This document shows positions 1-7,877 of a DNA stretch of 44,265 bases, one piece after another (position 1 is the stretch's first letter; the number at the start of each line of letters is the position of its first letter). A program made the translations under genes and the position numbers. A model generated the notes under the pieces. That model searched no databases and had not been told where the DNA came from. It saw nothing but the letters and a program-made list of their open reading frames with translations. Source of the DNA: an uncultured Saprospiraceae bacterium (lineage in GTDB: Bacteria > Bacteroidota > Bacteroidia > Chitinophagales > Saprospiraceae); contig CALFBG010000031.1 of the NCBI GenBank assembly GCA_937951685.1, positions 1 through 44,265 of the forward strand, read 5' to 3'.

Positions 1-130
1 TACCAATACAAATTATTTTACTTATTAACTTGCGTCATCTTTCGACCAGTCTCTTCGTTACTCAAAGCCTTCCTAAGCAAAGGCTTAGGGCGGTTTTCGT
101 GCCTCGATGCTGATCAAAATCTAACACAAT
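1..130 (+). repeat. Dispersed structured intergenic repeat, copy A
   Basis: This is one of three related copies in the window (others near 20995-21080 minus and 44175-44265 plus). Reading along the plus strand it has CTCTTCGTTA (51-60), AAAGCCTT (64-71), a hairpin CCTAAGC/GCTTAGG (72-78/83-89, loop AAAG), TTTTCG (94-99), GCCTCGAT (101-108) and TCAAAAT (114-120). The same blocks occur in the same order and spacing in the other copies. No coding sequence was seen here. The remaining stretch to 326 is AT-rich and shows no gene or clear promoter. The outer boundaries of the repeat are not defined, and function is unknown. Confidence 0.6.
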
Positions 131-326
131 TTAATGGCAAAGTAATTTTGTCTTAGTACTTATTAAAAAAAAGAGTGATCTTTTGGATAATTAGCATTAT
201 TATGTACTTTTAAATACAATCCTTTGTAAGCTAAACTTTTTTGCGTTTTAATCTTATTTTTTTTAAAACCAAGAATCGTTTAAATTACAAGGTATTCAAT
301 GCATCCTACGTAAATTTAATCCAACG

Positions 327-1205
327 ATGAGGTATTTTATTTTAGGTTTTTTAGTATTCTGCCTGTGGGCAAGTTTTGCGCGCTGGTATTACGTCTGCGA
401 AATCAAACATCGCTGTGCGCCCGAGCCAGTGAAAGAGCAAGTAGAAGTTCGGCCAAAAACGCTTAGCTTGAAGGAAGGGGACAAAGTTATTCTTTCTGGT
501 TTTGAACAATTTGCTTTTGATCAAAATAGTATTACCCCCAAACTTACCGAAAGCAATCAGCTTTTCCTCGACACGCTATCTGCTTATTTGAAATTGCATC
601 CCAATAAAAATTTGAAGTTAACGGGATTTTCTAGAAATTCTGAAAAAGGGAAAAGAATTGGTCTCTTTGAAAATTTGGGACTTGCGCGAGCGAATGAAAT
701 TCGATCCTTACTCCTCAATCGCAACATTGACGAAGAACGCATCAATTTAGATCATCACGCACTTATTGGAGAAAATTTACTCAAGCCGATTAATTTTGAA
801 TTAGATACTCAACCGGACGAGTATAGTGATGACCAGCGGCTCAACAAAGGAAATCAGTATACGTTTACGAATATGACTTTCTCGGATGCTAATTTTGCTA
901 AAGATTCCGATGAGTTCATTCCGGGAGAATCCTTGATGCTTTACGCAGATTCCGTTAAGGTTTATCTTGGCTTAGACGAAACTAAAAGTTTAACAATCAT
1001 TGGTCATACGGATAGCGATGGTTCCAACGAGCACAATCAAGATTTAGGAAAAAGGCGAGCCTTAGCGGCAAAAGAATATTTTATCAACTTGGGCGTTACC
1101 AATCCAATCGAAGTCATATCGAAAGGAGAAGACGAACCAACCGCACCTAACGATACCGAAGAAAACAAACAAAAAAATCGGCGAGTCAATTTCAAGCTTG
1201 ACTAA
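327..1205 (+). CDS. OmpA-family envelope protein with two OmpA-like regions
   Basis: This 292-residue protein is probably anchored in the envelope with its OmpA domain binding peptidoglycan. An N-terminal hydrophobic segment (about residues 3-18) is followed by Cys-containing sequence (WYYVCEIKHRC). The C-terminal region (about 180-292) is a canonical OmpA C-domain, with the GHTDSDGS motif, the NxxLGxxRA-type helix (NQDLGKRRALAAKEYF) and the terminal NRRVNF signature. Residues about 48-165 look like a second, degenerate copy (LKLTGFSRNSEKG, LGLARANEIRSLL), so the protein appears to be a tandem OmpA-like duplication. It lies 52 bp upstream of a coiled-coil membrane protein on the same strand and the two are probably co-transcribed. 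The family is certain from the C-domain; the reading of the first half is an inference from pattern. Confidence 0.85.
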   Translation: MRYFILGFLVFCLWASFARWYYVCEIKHRCAPEPVKEQVEVRPKTLSLKEGDKVILSGFEQFAFDQNSITPKLTESNQLFLDTLSAYLKLHPNKNLKLTGFSRNSEKGKRIGLFENLGLARANEIRSLLLNRNIDEERINLDHHALIGENLLKPINFELDTQPDEYSDDQRLNKGNQYTFTNMTFSDANFAKDSDEFIPGESLMLYADSVKVYLGLDETKSLTIIGHTDSDGSNEHNQDLGKRRALAAKEYFINLGVTNPIEVISKGEDEPTAPNDTEENKQKNRRVNFKLD

Positions 1206-1257
1206 GCTACCGCTACCGCCATTTTAAAATTGAATTATTTTTTAACATACACTCACT

Positions 1258-2196
1258 ATGGAATTTTTAACACAATTATTTACACAACTCAATACAGAAG
1301 ATAGCATTAAAGTGCTCGCGTTTCTCTTCGTAGCTTTTTTGATCGGTTGGATTTTTTCACATTGGGCAAAGGCAGGTCGTATCCGCAAACTTAAAAAAGC
1401 ACTCAAAGACAAAGAAGACGAACTCATCACACTTCGCGCAAAGCACAAGACACTCGTAGAAGAATTTGAACTCAAAGATGCTGACTTGAAAAAGGCACAA
1501 CTCGCACAAGAAGAAGCACAGTCTAGCATAGAGCGACTCGAACGCGAGCACCGACAAATTGGACAAGAGTTTAATTTGATGCGACAACAAAATAGTCAGT
1601 TCCAAAGTGAGCAAAAAGAATACGAAGCGCAAATAGAAAGTTTGAATACGCAAATCATTGGTCTCCGTGCACAACACAATCAAGGGGGTACGGGCACGGG
1701 AGTAAGTTCGCAAGGAACAGGAATCTCCGCTGCGAACCTCAGTACTTTAGAAAATAATTACAAACACCACGATACGCGTTTAGAGTTACTAGAAGCTAAA
1801 CTCAATAACTTGTCGCAAGAAAATCAAGCCTTAAAAAATAGCATTCAACAAATCAAAACGACGAGTACTAGTAGCACTGGCATTTCGACCGTTACCGAAC
1901 CTAGCAAAGATACAGACGAAAAGAGCTTAATGGCTAAAGCGGTAATTAAAAATATGATCGGGAATCGAATCGTCAAAGTAACGGCTGCCAATAAAGATAA
2001 CTTACAACTCATCAACGGCATTGGTCCTTTCATCGAAGAGAAACTCAATCAAATTGGTATTTATGCTTTTGAACAAATAGAACAATTTGATGATGAAATC
2101 ATTGAAAGGGTAACGGAAGCTATTCAATTTTTCCCAGGCAGAATTAAACGCGATGATTGGGTTGGTCAAGCAAGTGAATTATTTAATACGAACTAG
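1258..2196 (+). CDS. Membrane-anchored coiled-coil protein with C-terminal helix-hairpin-helix domain
   Basis: This is a 312-residue protein of unknown role. One transmembrane segment (about 18-34, AFLFVAFLIGWIF) is followed by a long, charged coiled coil (about 40-145), a Gly/Ser/Thr-rich linker (about 141-155), a second coiled coil (about 160-200) and a C-terminal domain (about 245-305). The C-terminal domain contains LINGIGPFIEEKLNQIGI, the helix-hairpin-helix pattern seen in predicted FEN1-like 5' nuclease/H3TH proteins and in other membrane-attached Bacteroidota proteins. The HhH part can bind nucleic acid in relatives, but no catalytic residues are evident, so it may serve protein contacts instead. 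It follows the OmpA gene by 52 bp. The domain architecture is well supported; the function is not known. Confidence 0.75.
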   Translation: MEFLTQLFTQLNTEDSIKVLAFLFVAFLIGWIFSHWAKAGRIRKLKKALKDKEDELITLRAKHKTLVEEFELKDADLKKAQLAQEEAQSSIERLEREHRQIGQEFNLMRQQNSQFQSEQKEYEAQIESLNTQIIGLRAQHNQGGTGTGVSSQGTGISAANLSTLENNYKHHDTRLELLEAKLNNLSQENQALKNSIQQIKTTSTSSTGISTVTEPSKDTDEKSLMAKAVIKNMIGNRIVKVTAANKDNLQLINGIGPFIEEKLNQIGIYAFEQIEQFDDEIIERVTEAIQFFPGRIKRDDWVGQASELFNTN

Positions 2197-2319
2197 TTCT
2201 ACTCACATCACAAAAATCGTTCAAGATATTTGATTACTAAATTTTATTTAAAAATAAAGCCAGAAATACTTGCCCTAAAGAAAAATAAAGCCCATCTTTA
2301 TTTCATCAATAAAAAAATT
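2197..2319. other. Upstream part of the ilv leader region
   Basis: This AT-rich gap lies between the HhH gene and the first ilv leader peptide. It holds one short perfect hairpin, AAATAAAG/CTTTATTT (2283-2290/2296-2303, loop CCCAT), ending 16 nt before the first leader ATG. That hairpin has no T-tract and no leader ORF before it, so it is probably not a third attenuator. The ilv promoter should lie here, but I could not find a convincing TAnnTTTG box at proper spacing. Confidence 0.4.
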
Positions 2320-2379
2320 ATGAATTTTAATCTTACTATCCAAGTTGTTATTGCTATTATTATTATCGTGCTTCGATGA
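2320..2379 (+). CDS. ilv leader peptide 1 (attenuator control peptide)
   Basis: This is a 19-codon ORF, MNFNLTIQVVIAIIIIVLR, ending in TGA. Eleven of 19 residues are branched-chain: six Ile (including four in a row), three Val and two Leu. It lies immediately before a strong intrinsic terminator and upstream of the ilvDBNCA operon, which is the diagnostic layout of a leader peptide whose translation senses charged tRNA-Ile/Val/Leu. It is too short for ordinary gene calling. No strong Shine-Dalgarno is visible, as is usual in Bacteroidota; an A-rich stretch precedes the ATG. Composition and context are seen directly; the regulatory role follows from classical amino-acid operon attenuation. Confidence 0.88.
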   Translation: MNFNLTIQVVIAIIIIVLR

Positions 2380-2423
2380 TAAAAGAGGATAGTATTTAAT
2401 ATATAAAAAGCGCTATTCTCTTT
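2334..2423 (+). promoter_or_regulatory. Attenuator 1 alternative pairings (1:2 and 2:3)
   Basis: Two mutually exclusive pairings complement the terminator. Region 1 TACTATCC (2334-2341, inside the leader peptide) is perfectly complementary to GGATAGTA (2387-2394). The segment AAAGAGGATAGT (2382-2393), starting 3 nt after the leader stop codon, can instead pair over 12 bp (two G-U) with GCTATTCTCTTT (2412-2423), which is the 5' arm and loop of the terminator. A ribosome reaching the stop would cover 2382-2393 and free the terminator. A ribosome stalled on the Ile run would leave that segment free to form the antiterminator. Confidence 0.75.
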
Positions 2424-2445
2424 GAGAATAGCGCTTTTTGTTTTT
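2405..2445 (+). terminator. ilv attenuator terminator 1
   Basis: A perfect 16-bp stem AAAAAGCGCTATTCTC/GAGAATAGCGCTTTTT (2405-2420/2424-2439) with a 3-nt loop is followed by GTTTTT. It is a textbook intrinsic terminator placed 25 nt after the leader peptide 1 stop codon and about 180 nt before ilvD. It is transcribed before leader peptide 2, so transcription must pass this site and then a second terminator to reach ilvD. Confidence 0.92.
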
Positions 2446-2463
2446 AGGAAAAAATATACTAAA

Positions 2464-2544
2464 ATGTTCCAGTCTTCCATTCGCATTATTGTCAACATTA
2501 TTATTGTAGTCGTGATTATTATCGCCATACTCAAAGGAGGATGA
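2464..2544 (+). CDS. ilv leader peptide 2 (second attenuator control peptide)
   Basis: This is a 26-codon ORF from ATG to TGA lying 19 nt after the T-tract of terminator 1. Fifteen of 26 residues are branched-chain (ten Ile, four Val, one Leu), with the blocks III, VVV and III in residues 12-20. It ends in LKGG, whose codons (AAA GGA GGA) create an AAAGGAGG sequence at 2533-2540. It precedes its own terminator at 2569-2602. The peptide is unrelated in sequence to leader 1 apart from composition, so the pair does not look like a recent duplication. A role as a second BCAA-sensing leader is inferred from composition and layout. Confidence 0.88.
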   Translation: MFQSSIRIIVNIIIVVVIIIAILKGG

Positions 2545-2582
2545 CATTGAATTAACTAAAATAATTTCAAAGCCATGCTCTT
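2535..2582 (+). promoter_or_regulatory. Attenuator 2 candidate antiterminator
   Basis: The segment 2535-2545, which overlaps the end of leader 2 and its stop codon, can pair imperfectly with 2572-2582, the 5' arm and loop of terminator 2. Nine pairs including one G-U form, with two mismatches. As in attenuator 1, the antiterminator strand sits exactly where a ribosome finishing the leader would cover it. The pairing is weaker than in attenuator 1. Confidence 0.5.
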
Positions 2583-2602
2583 ATCAGCATGGCTTTTTTT
2601 TT
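2569..2602 (+). terminator. ilv attenuator terminator 2
   Basis: A perfect 11-bp stem AAAGCCATGCT/AGCATGGCTTT (2569-2579/2586-2596) with loop CTTATC runs into nine T residues (2594-2602). It lies 24 nt after the leader 2 stop and 26 nt before the ilvD ATG, so it can only act as a leader terminator for ilvD, not as the end of an upstream gene. Confidence 0.92.
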
Positions 2603-2628
2603 GCCATTTTTTAAATTAAAAATAAAAT

Positions 2629-4296
2629 ATGCTTAATAAATACAGTAGAACAATCACGCAAAACCCTAGTCAACCCGCAGCTCAAGCGATGTTGCACGCT
2701 GCTGGACTGAGTGAAGCAGATTTACAAAAAGCACAGGTTGGAATTGCGAGCACCGGTTGGGAAGGAAACCCTTGCAATATGCACCTCAATGCCTTAGCAA
2801 AAGAGATCAAACAGAGCGTAATGAAATCAGATCTTGTGGCCTTAATTTTCCACACCATTGGGGTCAGCGATGGGATATCAATGGGTACCGACGGAATGCG
2901 GTTCTCCTTACCGTCTCGAGATATTATTGCGGATTCTATTGAGACCGTCGCTTCTGCACAATGGTATGATGGTCTGATTGCCGTAGTAGGTTGCGATAAA
3001 AATATGCCTGGTGCAATGATGGCCTTGGGTAGGCTCAATCGACCAGCCATTTTAGTCTATGGTGGAACAATTAGTCCAGGGTGTCACCAATCCAAAAAGC
3101 TAGATGTCGTTTCTGCTTTTGAAGCTTTGGGAGAAAAAATTGCGGGAAAAATAGAAGAAAAAGAATTTAAAGCAATCATTAAAAAGGCTTGTCCTGGACC
3201 AGGAGCTTGCGGTGGTATGTACACCGCCAATACAATGGCTTCCGCTATTGAAGCGATGGGAATGAGCTTACCCTTCAATGCTTCGAATCCAGCCGTAAGT
3301 GAAGAGAAAAAAAATGCTACCCAAGTACTCGGCAAAGCCATCCGAAATTTATTAGAAAAAGATATCAAGCCTAGGGATATCATGACGAAAGCAGCTTTTG
3401 AGAATGCACTTACTCTAATTATGGTTTTGGGCGGATCCACTAATGCTGTTTTACACCTGATTGCAATGGCAAGATCCGTCGACGTTCCGCTTACCATAGA
3501 TGATTTTCAACGAATCAGCGATCGGACACCTTTACTGGCCGATCTGAAACCTAGTGGAAAATACCTTATGGAAGATTTACACAAGGTAGGTGGAGTTCCT
3601 GCTGTTCTGAAATTATTATTAGACCAAGGCTATCTCCACGGCAATTGTCTCACCGTAACGGGGAAAACCATGGCTGAAAATTTAGCCGCAGTTCCTGCCC
3701 TAACGCCCAATCAGCAAGTAATCAAAAAATTTGAACAGCCGCTAAAGACCTCCGGACATATCCAGATTTTATACGGCAATCTTGCGACGGAAGGTGCTGT
3801 TGCTAAAATAACAGGCAAAGAAGGAGAAATCTTTACTGGCGTTGCAAAAGTTTTTGATCGGGAAGCTGACGCGAACGAAGCAATCCGTCAAGGCACAGTT
3901 CTTCCAGGAACCGTCATCGTCATTCGTTATAGTGGTCCTAAAGGAGGTCCCGGAATGCCTGAAATGTTGAAACCAACTGCCGCCATTATTGGGGCAGGGT
4001 TAGGCAATCAAGTTGCCTTGATTACCGATGGACGGTTTTCGGGTGGAACACATGGCTTTGTAGTTGGACACATTACGCCAGAAGCACAACAAGGCGGTTT
4101 AATTGCCTTACTCGAAGATGGCGACTTAATCACGATTGACGCCATTCAAAACACCATCAACGCACAATTATCTTCCGCAACAATCGAGGAAAGAAAAACG
4201 AAATGGAGCGCCCCACCGAGCAGAGCAACTTTCGGTATTTTAAAAAAGTATAGACAATCTGTTTCTTCGGCAAGCGAAGGATGTATCACTGACTAA
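2629..4296 (+). CDS. ilvD: Dihydroxy-acid dehydratase
   Basis: This enzyme dehydrates 2,3-dihydroxy-isovalerate and 2,3-dihydroxy-3-methylvalerate to the 2-oxo acids that precede valine/leucine and isoleucine. The 555-residue length is usual for the IlvD/Edd family. The Fe-S cluster cysteines are visible: C49 in EGNPCNMH, C122 in [10 protein letters not shown] and C194 in [17 protein letters not shown]. The C-terminal half has the expected [11 protein letters not shown] and [16 protein letters not shown] motifs. It is the first gene of the ilv operon and starts 26 nt after attenuator 2. The ilvB start follows 10 nt after its stop, so the two are clearly co-transcribed. Expression is expected to depend on read-through of both leader terminators. 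Confidence 0.97.
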   Translation: MLNKYSRTITQNPSQPAAQAMLHAAGLSEADLQKAQVGIASTGWEGNPCNMHLNALAKEIKQSVMKSDLVALIFHTIGVSDGISMGTDGMRFSLPSRDIIADSIETVASAQWYDGLIAVVGCDKNMPGAMMALGRLNRPAILVYGGTISPGCHQSKKLDVVSAFEALGEKIAGKIEEKEFKAIIKKACPGPGACGGMYTANTMASAIEAMGMSLPFNASNPAVSEEKKNATQVLGKAIRNLLEKDIKPRDIMTKAAFENALTLIMVLGGSTNAVLHLIAMARSVDVPLTIDDFQRISDRTPLLADLKPSGKYLMEDLHKVGGVPAVLKLLLDQGYLHGNCLTVTGKTMAENLAAVPALTPNQQVIKKFEQPLKTSGHIQILYGNLATEGAVAKITGKEGEIFTGVAKVFDREADANEAIRQGTVLPGTVIVIRYSGPKGGPGMPEMLKPTAAIIGAGLGNQVALITDGRFSGGTHGFVVGHITPEAQQGGLIALLEDGDLITIDAIQNTINAQLSSATIEERKTKWSAPPSRATFGILKKYRQSVSSASEGCITD

Positions 4297-4306
4297 ATTT
4301 TAATTT

Positions 4307-6046
4307 ATGAAACCAATTTCACCACAATCACAGCATTATAAATCCTCAACATTAGCCCAACAAGTTAGTGGAGCAGAAGCTATTTTAAAATGCTTACTTG
4401 CCGAAAACGTAAATACCATTTTTGGGTATCCCGGTGGTGCTATCATGCCCGTATACGATGCACTTTATGATTATCAAAAAGAGCTGAATCATATTTTAGC
4501 TCGACACGAACAAGGTGCGATTCATGCCGCTGAAGGCTACGCGCGTGTTACCCGAAAAACCGCAGTTTGCTTTACGACGTCGGGACCGGGTGCGACGAAT
4601 ATTATTACTGGTTTGGCGGATGCTTTTTTAGATTCTGTCCCCATCGTCTGTATTACAGGACAAGTTAATAGCAAACTCTTAGGATCAGATGCTTTTCAAG
4701 AAATAGACATTATTGGCTGTACGACCTCTGTAACAAAATGGAATCATCAAATTACGAAAGCTCAGGATATTCCAGTGGCGATGGCGAAAGCATTTTACAT
4801 TGCCAATTCGGGGAGACCTGGTCCAGTATTACTTGACATTACGAAAGATGCACAATTAGACAGCTTTAGTTTCCAGTATGTTACTCGACCCAAAATTCGT
4901 AGTTATCATCCACTTCCCGTTCCTCAACTATCCCAATTAGAAGCCGCTGCTCAATTAATTAATCAAGCGAAAAAGCCTTTCCTTTTGGCCGGACACGGTA
5001 TTCAAATAGCAGGAGCACAAGCTATCTTTAAAGCCTTTATTGAAAAAACAGGCATTCCACTTGGTTGTACCATTCATGGCTTGTCTTCTATTCCTTCTAA
5101 TCATCCCCTGCACATGGGTATGTTGGGTATGCATGGCAATTATGCGCCTAATATCAAAACGAATGAATGCGATGTACTCATTGCCGTTGGAATGCGATTT
5201 GACGATCGAGTTACTGGAGACTTAAGTCGATATGCAACACAAGCAAAGATTATCCACATTGAAATCGATCCTTCTGAGATTAATAAAAATGTCACCGCTG
5301 ATATTCCAATCTTAGCGGATGCAAAAGAAGCATTAGAAAAACTACTCCCACTCGTTGCCGAAAAAAAATATCCGCTTTGGATTGACTCCTTTCATACTTG
5401 TCAAAACATTGAATACGATAAAGTCATTCACCGAGATACCCAATTACGACCTAATGAAAAAATTAAAATGGGTCAGGTTATACATCAGTTATCACAGCTA
5501 ACCAAAGGTCAGGCAATCATCGCCACCGATGTCGGCCAGCACCAAATGATTGCAGCGCGGTATTACCATTTTTTGGATACCAATCAATGGGTTTCTTCTG
5601 GTGGTGCTGGCACCATGGGATACGGTTTGCCTGCGGCCTTTGGTGCCAAACTAGCCAAACCAGAAAAAGAAGTTTTAGCCATCATTGGAGATGGTGGTTT
5701 TCAGATGACCATTCAAGAATTAGGAATGTGTGCACAGTGGGAGGTCGGCGTAAAAATCGTATTACTCGATAACGAATACCTAGGGATGGTGCGCCAGTGG
5801 CAATCTTTATTTTTTGAAAATCGATATTCTTCGGTGGCCTTACAAAATCCTGATTTCGTGAAAATCGCAGAAGGTTTTGGCGTTCCAGGTGCCGTGGTAG
5901 AAAAGCCAGCACACTTAGTAACCGAAATTGAAAAGATGCTGCAACATCCAGGCCCTTACCTTTTGCACGTACGCGTCGAAAAAGAAGAAAATGTATTTCC
6001 TATGATTGCTAGTGGAGCTTCCGTTTCAGAAATACGATTAGCCTAA
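4307..6046 (+). CDS. ilvB: Acetolactate synthase, large (catalytic) subunit
   Basis: This ThDP/FAD enzyme condenses pyruvate with pyruvate or 2-oxobutyrate, the first common step to Val/Leu/Ile. The 579 residues show the three-domain TPP-enzyme plan. The catalytic Glu lies in [16 protein letters not shown] near the N-terminus. The central FAD-contacting domain includes [12 protein letters not shown] and [11 protein letters not shown]. The C-terminal ThDP motif runs from [12 protein letters not shown] to [13 protein letters not shown]. It has the features of an anabolic AHAS large subunit and is paired with a regulatory subunit 27 nt downstream. A short N-terminal extension of about 20 polar residues precedes the conserved start of the fold. 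Confidence 0.97.
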   Translation: MKPISPQSQHYKSSTLAQQVSGAEAILKCLLAENVNTIFGYPGGAIMPVYDALYDYQKELNHILARHEQGAIHAAEGYARVTRKTAVCFTTSGPGATNIITGLADAFLDSVPIVCITGQVNSKLLGSDAFQEIDIIGCTTSVTKWNHQITKAQDIPVAMAKAFYIANSGRPGPVLLDITKDAQLDSFSFQYVTRPKIRSYHPLPVPQLSQLEAAAQLINQAKKPFLLAGHGIQIAGAQAIFKAFIEKTGIPLGCTIHGLSSIPSNHPLHMGMLGMHGNYAPNIKTNECDVLIAVGMRFDDRVTGDLSRYATQAKIIHIEIDPSEINKNVTADIPILADAKEALEKLLPLVAEKKYPLWIDSFHTCQNIEYDKVIHRDTQLRPNEKIKMGQVIHQLSQLTKGQAIIATDVGQHQMIAARYYHFLDTNQWVSSGGAGTMGYGLPAAFGAKLAKPEKEVLAIIGDGGFQMTIQELGMCAQWEVGVKIVLLDNEYLGMVRQWQSLFFENRYSSVALQNPDFVKIAEGFGVPGAVVEKPAHLVTEIEKMLQHPGPYLLHVRVEKEENVFPMIASGASVSEIRLA

Positions 6047-6073
6047 AAAATATTCTTAGACAAAATTATACCG

Positions 6074-6598
6074 ATGAAAAATTATACGATTACCATCTAC
6101 ACGGAACATAAGATCGGACTTTTAACAAGAGTCGTTTCTGTTTTTACACGACGCCACATTAACATCGAAAGCATTACCGCTTCTGAGTCTTCTCTCAAAG
6201 GGATTCACCGTTTCACGATCGTCGTTAAGCTAACCGAAGAAACGGTACAAAAAATAGTATTACAATTAGAAAAAGCAGTCGACATCCTTAAGGCTTTCTA
6301 TTACGACGACAGTCAAATTGTTTATCAGGAAATCGCTTTATACAAAGTTCCTACTAAAGCGTTTACCAAAGAAAACCAGGTCGAAAAAATCATCCGTACA
6401 CACCACGCCCGAATTCTTGAAATTGAAGCCGACTATACTGTAATTGAAAAAACAGGACACCAAGAAGAGACCGAAGCTTTACTAGCAGACTTACAAGAAA
6501 TTGGAGTATACGAATTTGTTCGCTCGGGAAGAGTAGCCATTGTTAAACCAATGGAATCCCTAAATAAATATTTAGAATCTCTAGCGACAGCACCTTAG
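6074..6598 (+). CDS. ilvN: Acetolactate synthase, small (regulatory) subunit
   Basis: This is the regulatory partner of IlvB, which activates the enzyme and normally confers valine feedback inhibition. Its 174 residues match the usual 160-180 of bacterial small subunits (called IlvN or IlvH). The N-terminal ACT domain (about 3-75) begins YTITIYTEHKIGLLTRVVSVF and includes the INIESITASES segment that forms the effector interface. The C-terminal domain (about 85-170) includes LYKVPT and the ARILEIEADYTVIEKTG region typical of the family. It lies between ilvB and ilvC in the operon. Confidence 0.95.
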   Translation: MKNYTITIYTEHKIGLLTRVVSVFTRRHINIESITASESSLKGIHRFTIVVKLTEETVQKIVLQLEKAVDILKAFYYDDSQIVYQEIALYKVPTKAFTKENQVEKIIRTHHARILEIEADYTVIEKTGHQEETEALLADLQEIGVYEFVRSGRVAIVKPMESLNKYLESLATAP

Positions 6599-6641
6599 CA
6601 TCACTTTTATAAAAATATTTTTTAACAACAGATCACAACTA

Positions 6642-6664
6642 ATGATACGTTCCTTGAACGTCAT
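6642..6664. other. Short hairpin between ilvN and ilvC
   Basis: The arms ACGTTC/GAACGT (6647-6652/6656-6661, loop CTT) are extended by ATG/CAT across a 2-nt bulge. It is followed by TTTT and then a run of A, so it is not a good intrinsic terminator. It may stabilise or process the operon mRNA. Confidence 0.4.
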
Positions 6665-6697
6665 TTTAAAAAAAAATCTATTAAAATAAAAACCATT

Positions 6698-7735
6698 ATG
6701 GCAAAATTAAAATTTGGCGGAGTAGAAGAAACAGTCGTCACCAGAGAAGAATTCCCTTTAGAGAAAGCATTACATACTTTAAAAGATGATGTGATCGCCA
6801 TCATTGGCTACGGTGTGCAAGGACCAGCTCAAGCACTAAACTTGAAAGAGAATGGCTTTCAAGTCATTGTTGGTCAACGCAAAAATTCTGCAAGTTGGGA
6901 TAAAGCTGTCGCCGATGGTTGGAAGGAAGGCGAAGACCTTTTCGAACTAGCGGAAGCCTGTCGCAAAGCAAGCATCATTCAAAACCTATTATCTGATGCT
7001 GGACAAATTGCTTGTTGGCCAGAAATGAAAGCAGAACTAACCGCGGGAAAAATGTTATACTTTTCGCATGGCTTTGGTGTTACTTACCACGACCAAACCA
7101 ATATTATTCCCCCCCAAAATATAGATGTAGCATTGGTCGCACCGAAAGGATCTGGAACGAGTGTCCGTCGATTATTCCAAGAAGGGAAAGGAATTAACTC
7201 CAGCTTTGCTATTCATCAAGACTTCACCGGAAAAGCCAGAGCACGCGTTCTTGCACTAGGGATTGGGATTGGATCAGGCTACTTATTCGAAACTACTTTT
7301 AAAAAAGAAGTCTTTAGTGATCTGACGGGAGAGCGGGGTGTTTTAATGGGAGCATTAGCTGGCATTATGGAAGCTCAGTACGAGGAATTACGCCGGAGAG
7401 GGCACACGCCTTCGGAAGCTTTCAACGAAACTGTAGAAGAACTAACTCAAAGTCTTATGCCACTCGTTGCAGAAAATGGAATGGATTGGATGTACGCAAA
7501 TTGCTCTACTACGGCACAACGTGGCGCCTTGGATTGGCGTAAACGTTTTCGGGAAGCAACAGCACCTGTTTTTAAGGATTTATACGAATCTGTCGCTACT
7601 GGACACGAAGCAAAAGTCACTATTGAAGCTAACACAAAATCCGATTACCGAGCACGCTTGGCGGAGGAACTAACCGAGATACGAGAATCCGAAATGTGGG
7701 AAGCGGGTAAAGTCGTACGACAACTGCGTCCTTAG
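6698..7735 (+). CDS. ilvC: Ketol-acid reductoisomerase
   Basis: This enzyme performs the NAD(P)H-dependent alkyl migration and reduction of acetolactate or acetohydroxybutyrate to the dihydroxy acids used by IlvD. The nucleotide-binding Rossmann motif GYGVQGPAQALNL is at residues about 37-50, followed by VGQR. The metal-binding and active-site segments LVAPKGSGTSVRRLF, DLTGERGVLMG and AQYEELRRRGHTPSEAFNETVEEL are present. At 345 residues it is a class I enzyme of the form common in Bacteroidota, with a short extra N-terminal segment (KLKFGGVEETVVTREEFPL) before the Rossmann fold. It lies 99 nt after ilvN and 142 nt before ilvA. Confidence 0.97.
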   Translation: MAKLKFGGVEETVVTREEFPLEKALHTLKDDVIAIIGYGVQGPAQALNLKENGFQVIVGQRKNSASWDKAVADGWKEGEDLFELAEACRKASIIQNLLSDAGQIACWPEMKAELTAGKMLYFSHGFGVTYHDQTNIIPPQNIDVALVAPKGSGTSVRRLFQEGKGINSSFAIHQDFTGKARARVLALGIGIGSGYLFETTFKKEVFSDLTGERGVLMGALAGIMEAQYEELRRRGHTPSEAFNETVEELTQSLMPLVAENGMDWMYANCSTTAQRGALDWRKRFREATAPVFKDLYESVATGHEAKVTIEANTKSDYRARLAEELTEIRESEMWEAGKVVRQLRP

Positions 7736-7877
7736 TAAATAAATTTAAAACCTCAATTTAAACAACCTTCATCGACCGCTCAAGTGTCTCTTAGCAATTA
7801 CATTGCAGCAGGTTTAAAAATACCTGCACAAAAAGCAACGTATTTGAGTATGGGCACTTGAGCACATTTTCTTTATC
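7736..7877 (+). promoter_or_regulatory. ilvC-ilvA spacer with nested inverted repeats and a possible small ORF
   Basis: This 142-nt spacer contains a long-range inverted repeat CTCAAGTG/CACTTGAG (7779-7786/7855-7862). Inside it is a second hairpin, GCAGGT/ACCTGC (7808-7813/7822-7827). A reading frame with no stop runs from just after the ilvC stop to the TGA at 7860-7862. From a possible GTG at 7784 it would encode 25 residues (SLSNYIAAGLKIPAQKATYL internally). There is no ATG start and no BCAA enrichment like the operon leaders. It could be a structured mRNA spacer, a small peptide or a gene remnant. Confidence 0.35.

Noticed and set aside
1357-1713. 118-codon minus-strand ORF inside the coiled-coil/HhH gene
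   Set aside because: Shadow of the repetitive coiled-coil codons; Phe/Leu/Cys-rich and without family resemblance.
2283-2303. A third ilv attenuator before leader 1
   Set aside because: The hairpin AAATAAAG/CTTTATTT is AT-only in its stem except one pair, lacks a T-tract, and no ATG-initiated Ile/Val-rich ORF precedes it.
2298-2534. 78-codon minus-strand ORF across the ilv leader
   Set aside because: It is the antisense shadow of the Ile/Val-rich leader peptides and spans both terminator regions; composition has no protein-like features.
6642-6664. Intra-operon terminator between ilvN and ilvC
   Set aside because: The stem is short and followed by TTTTAAAA rather than a T-tract.
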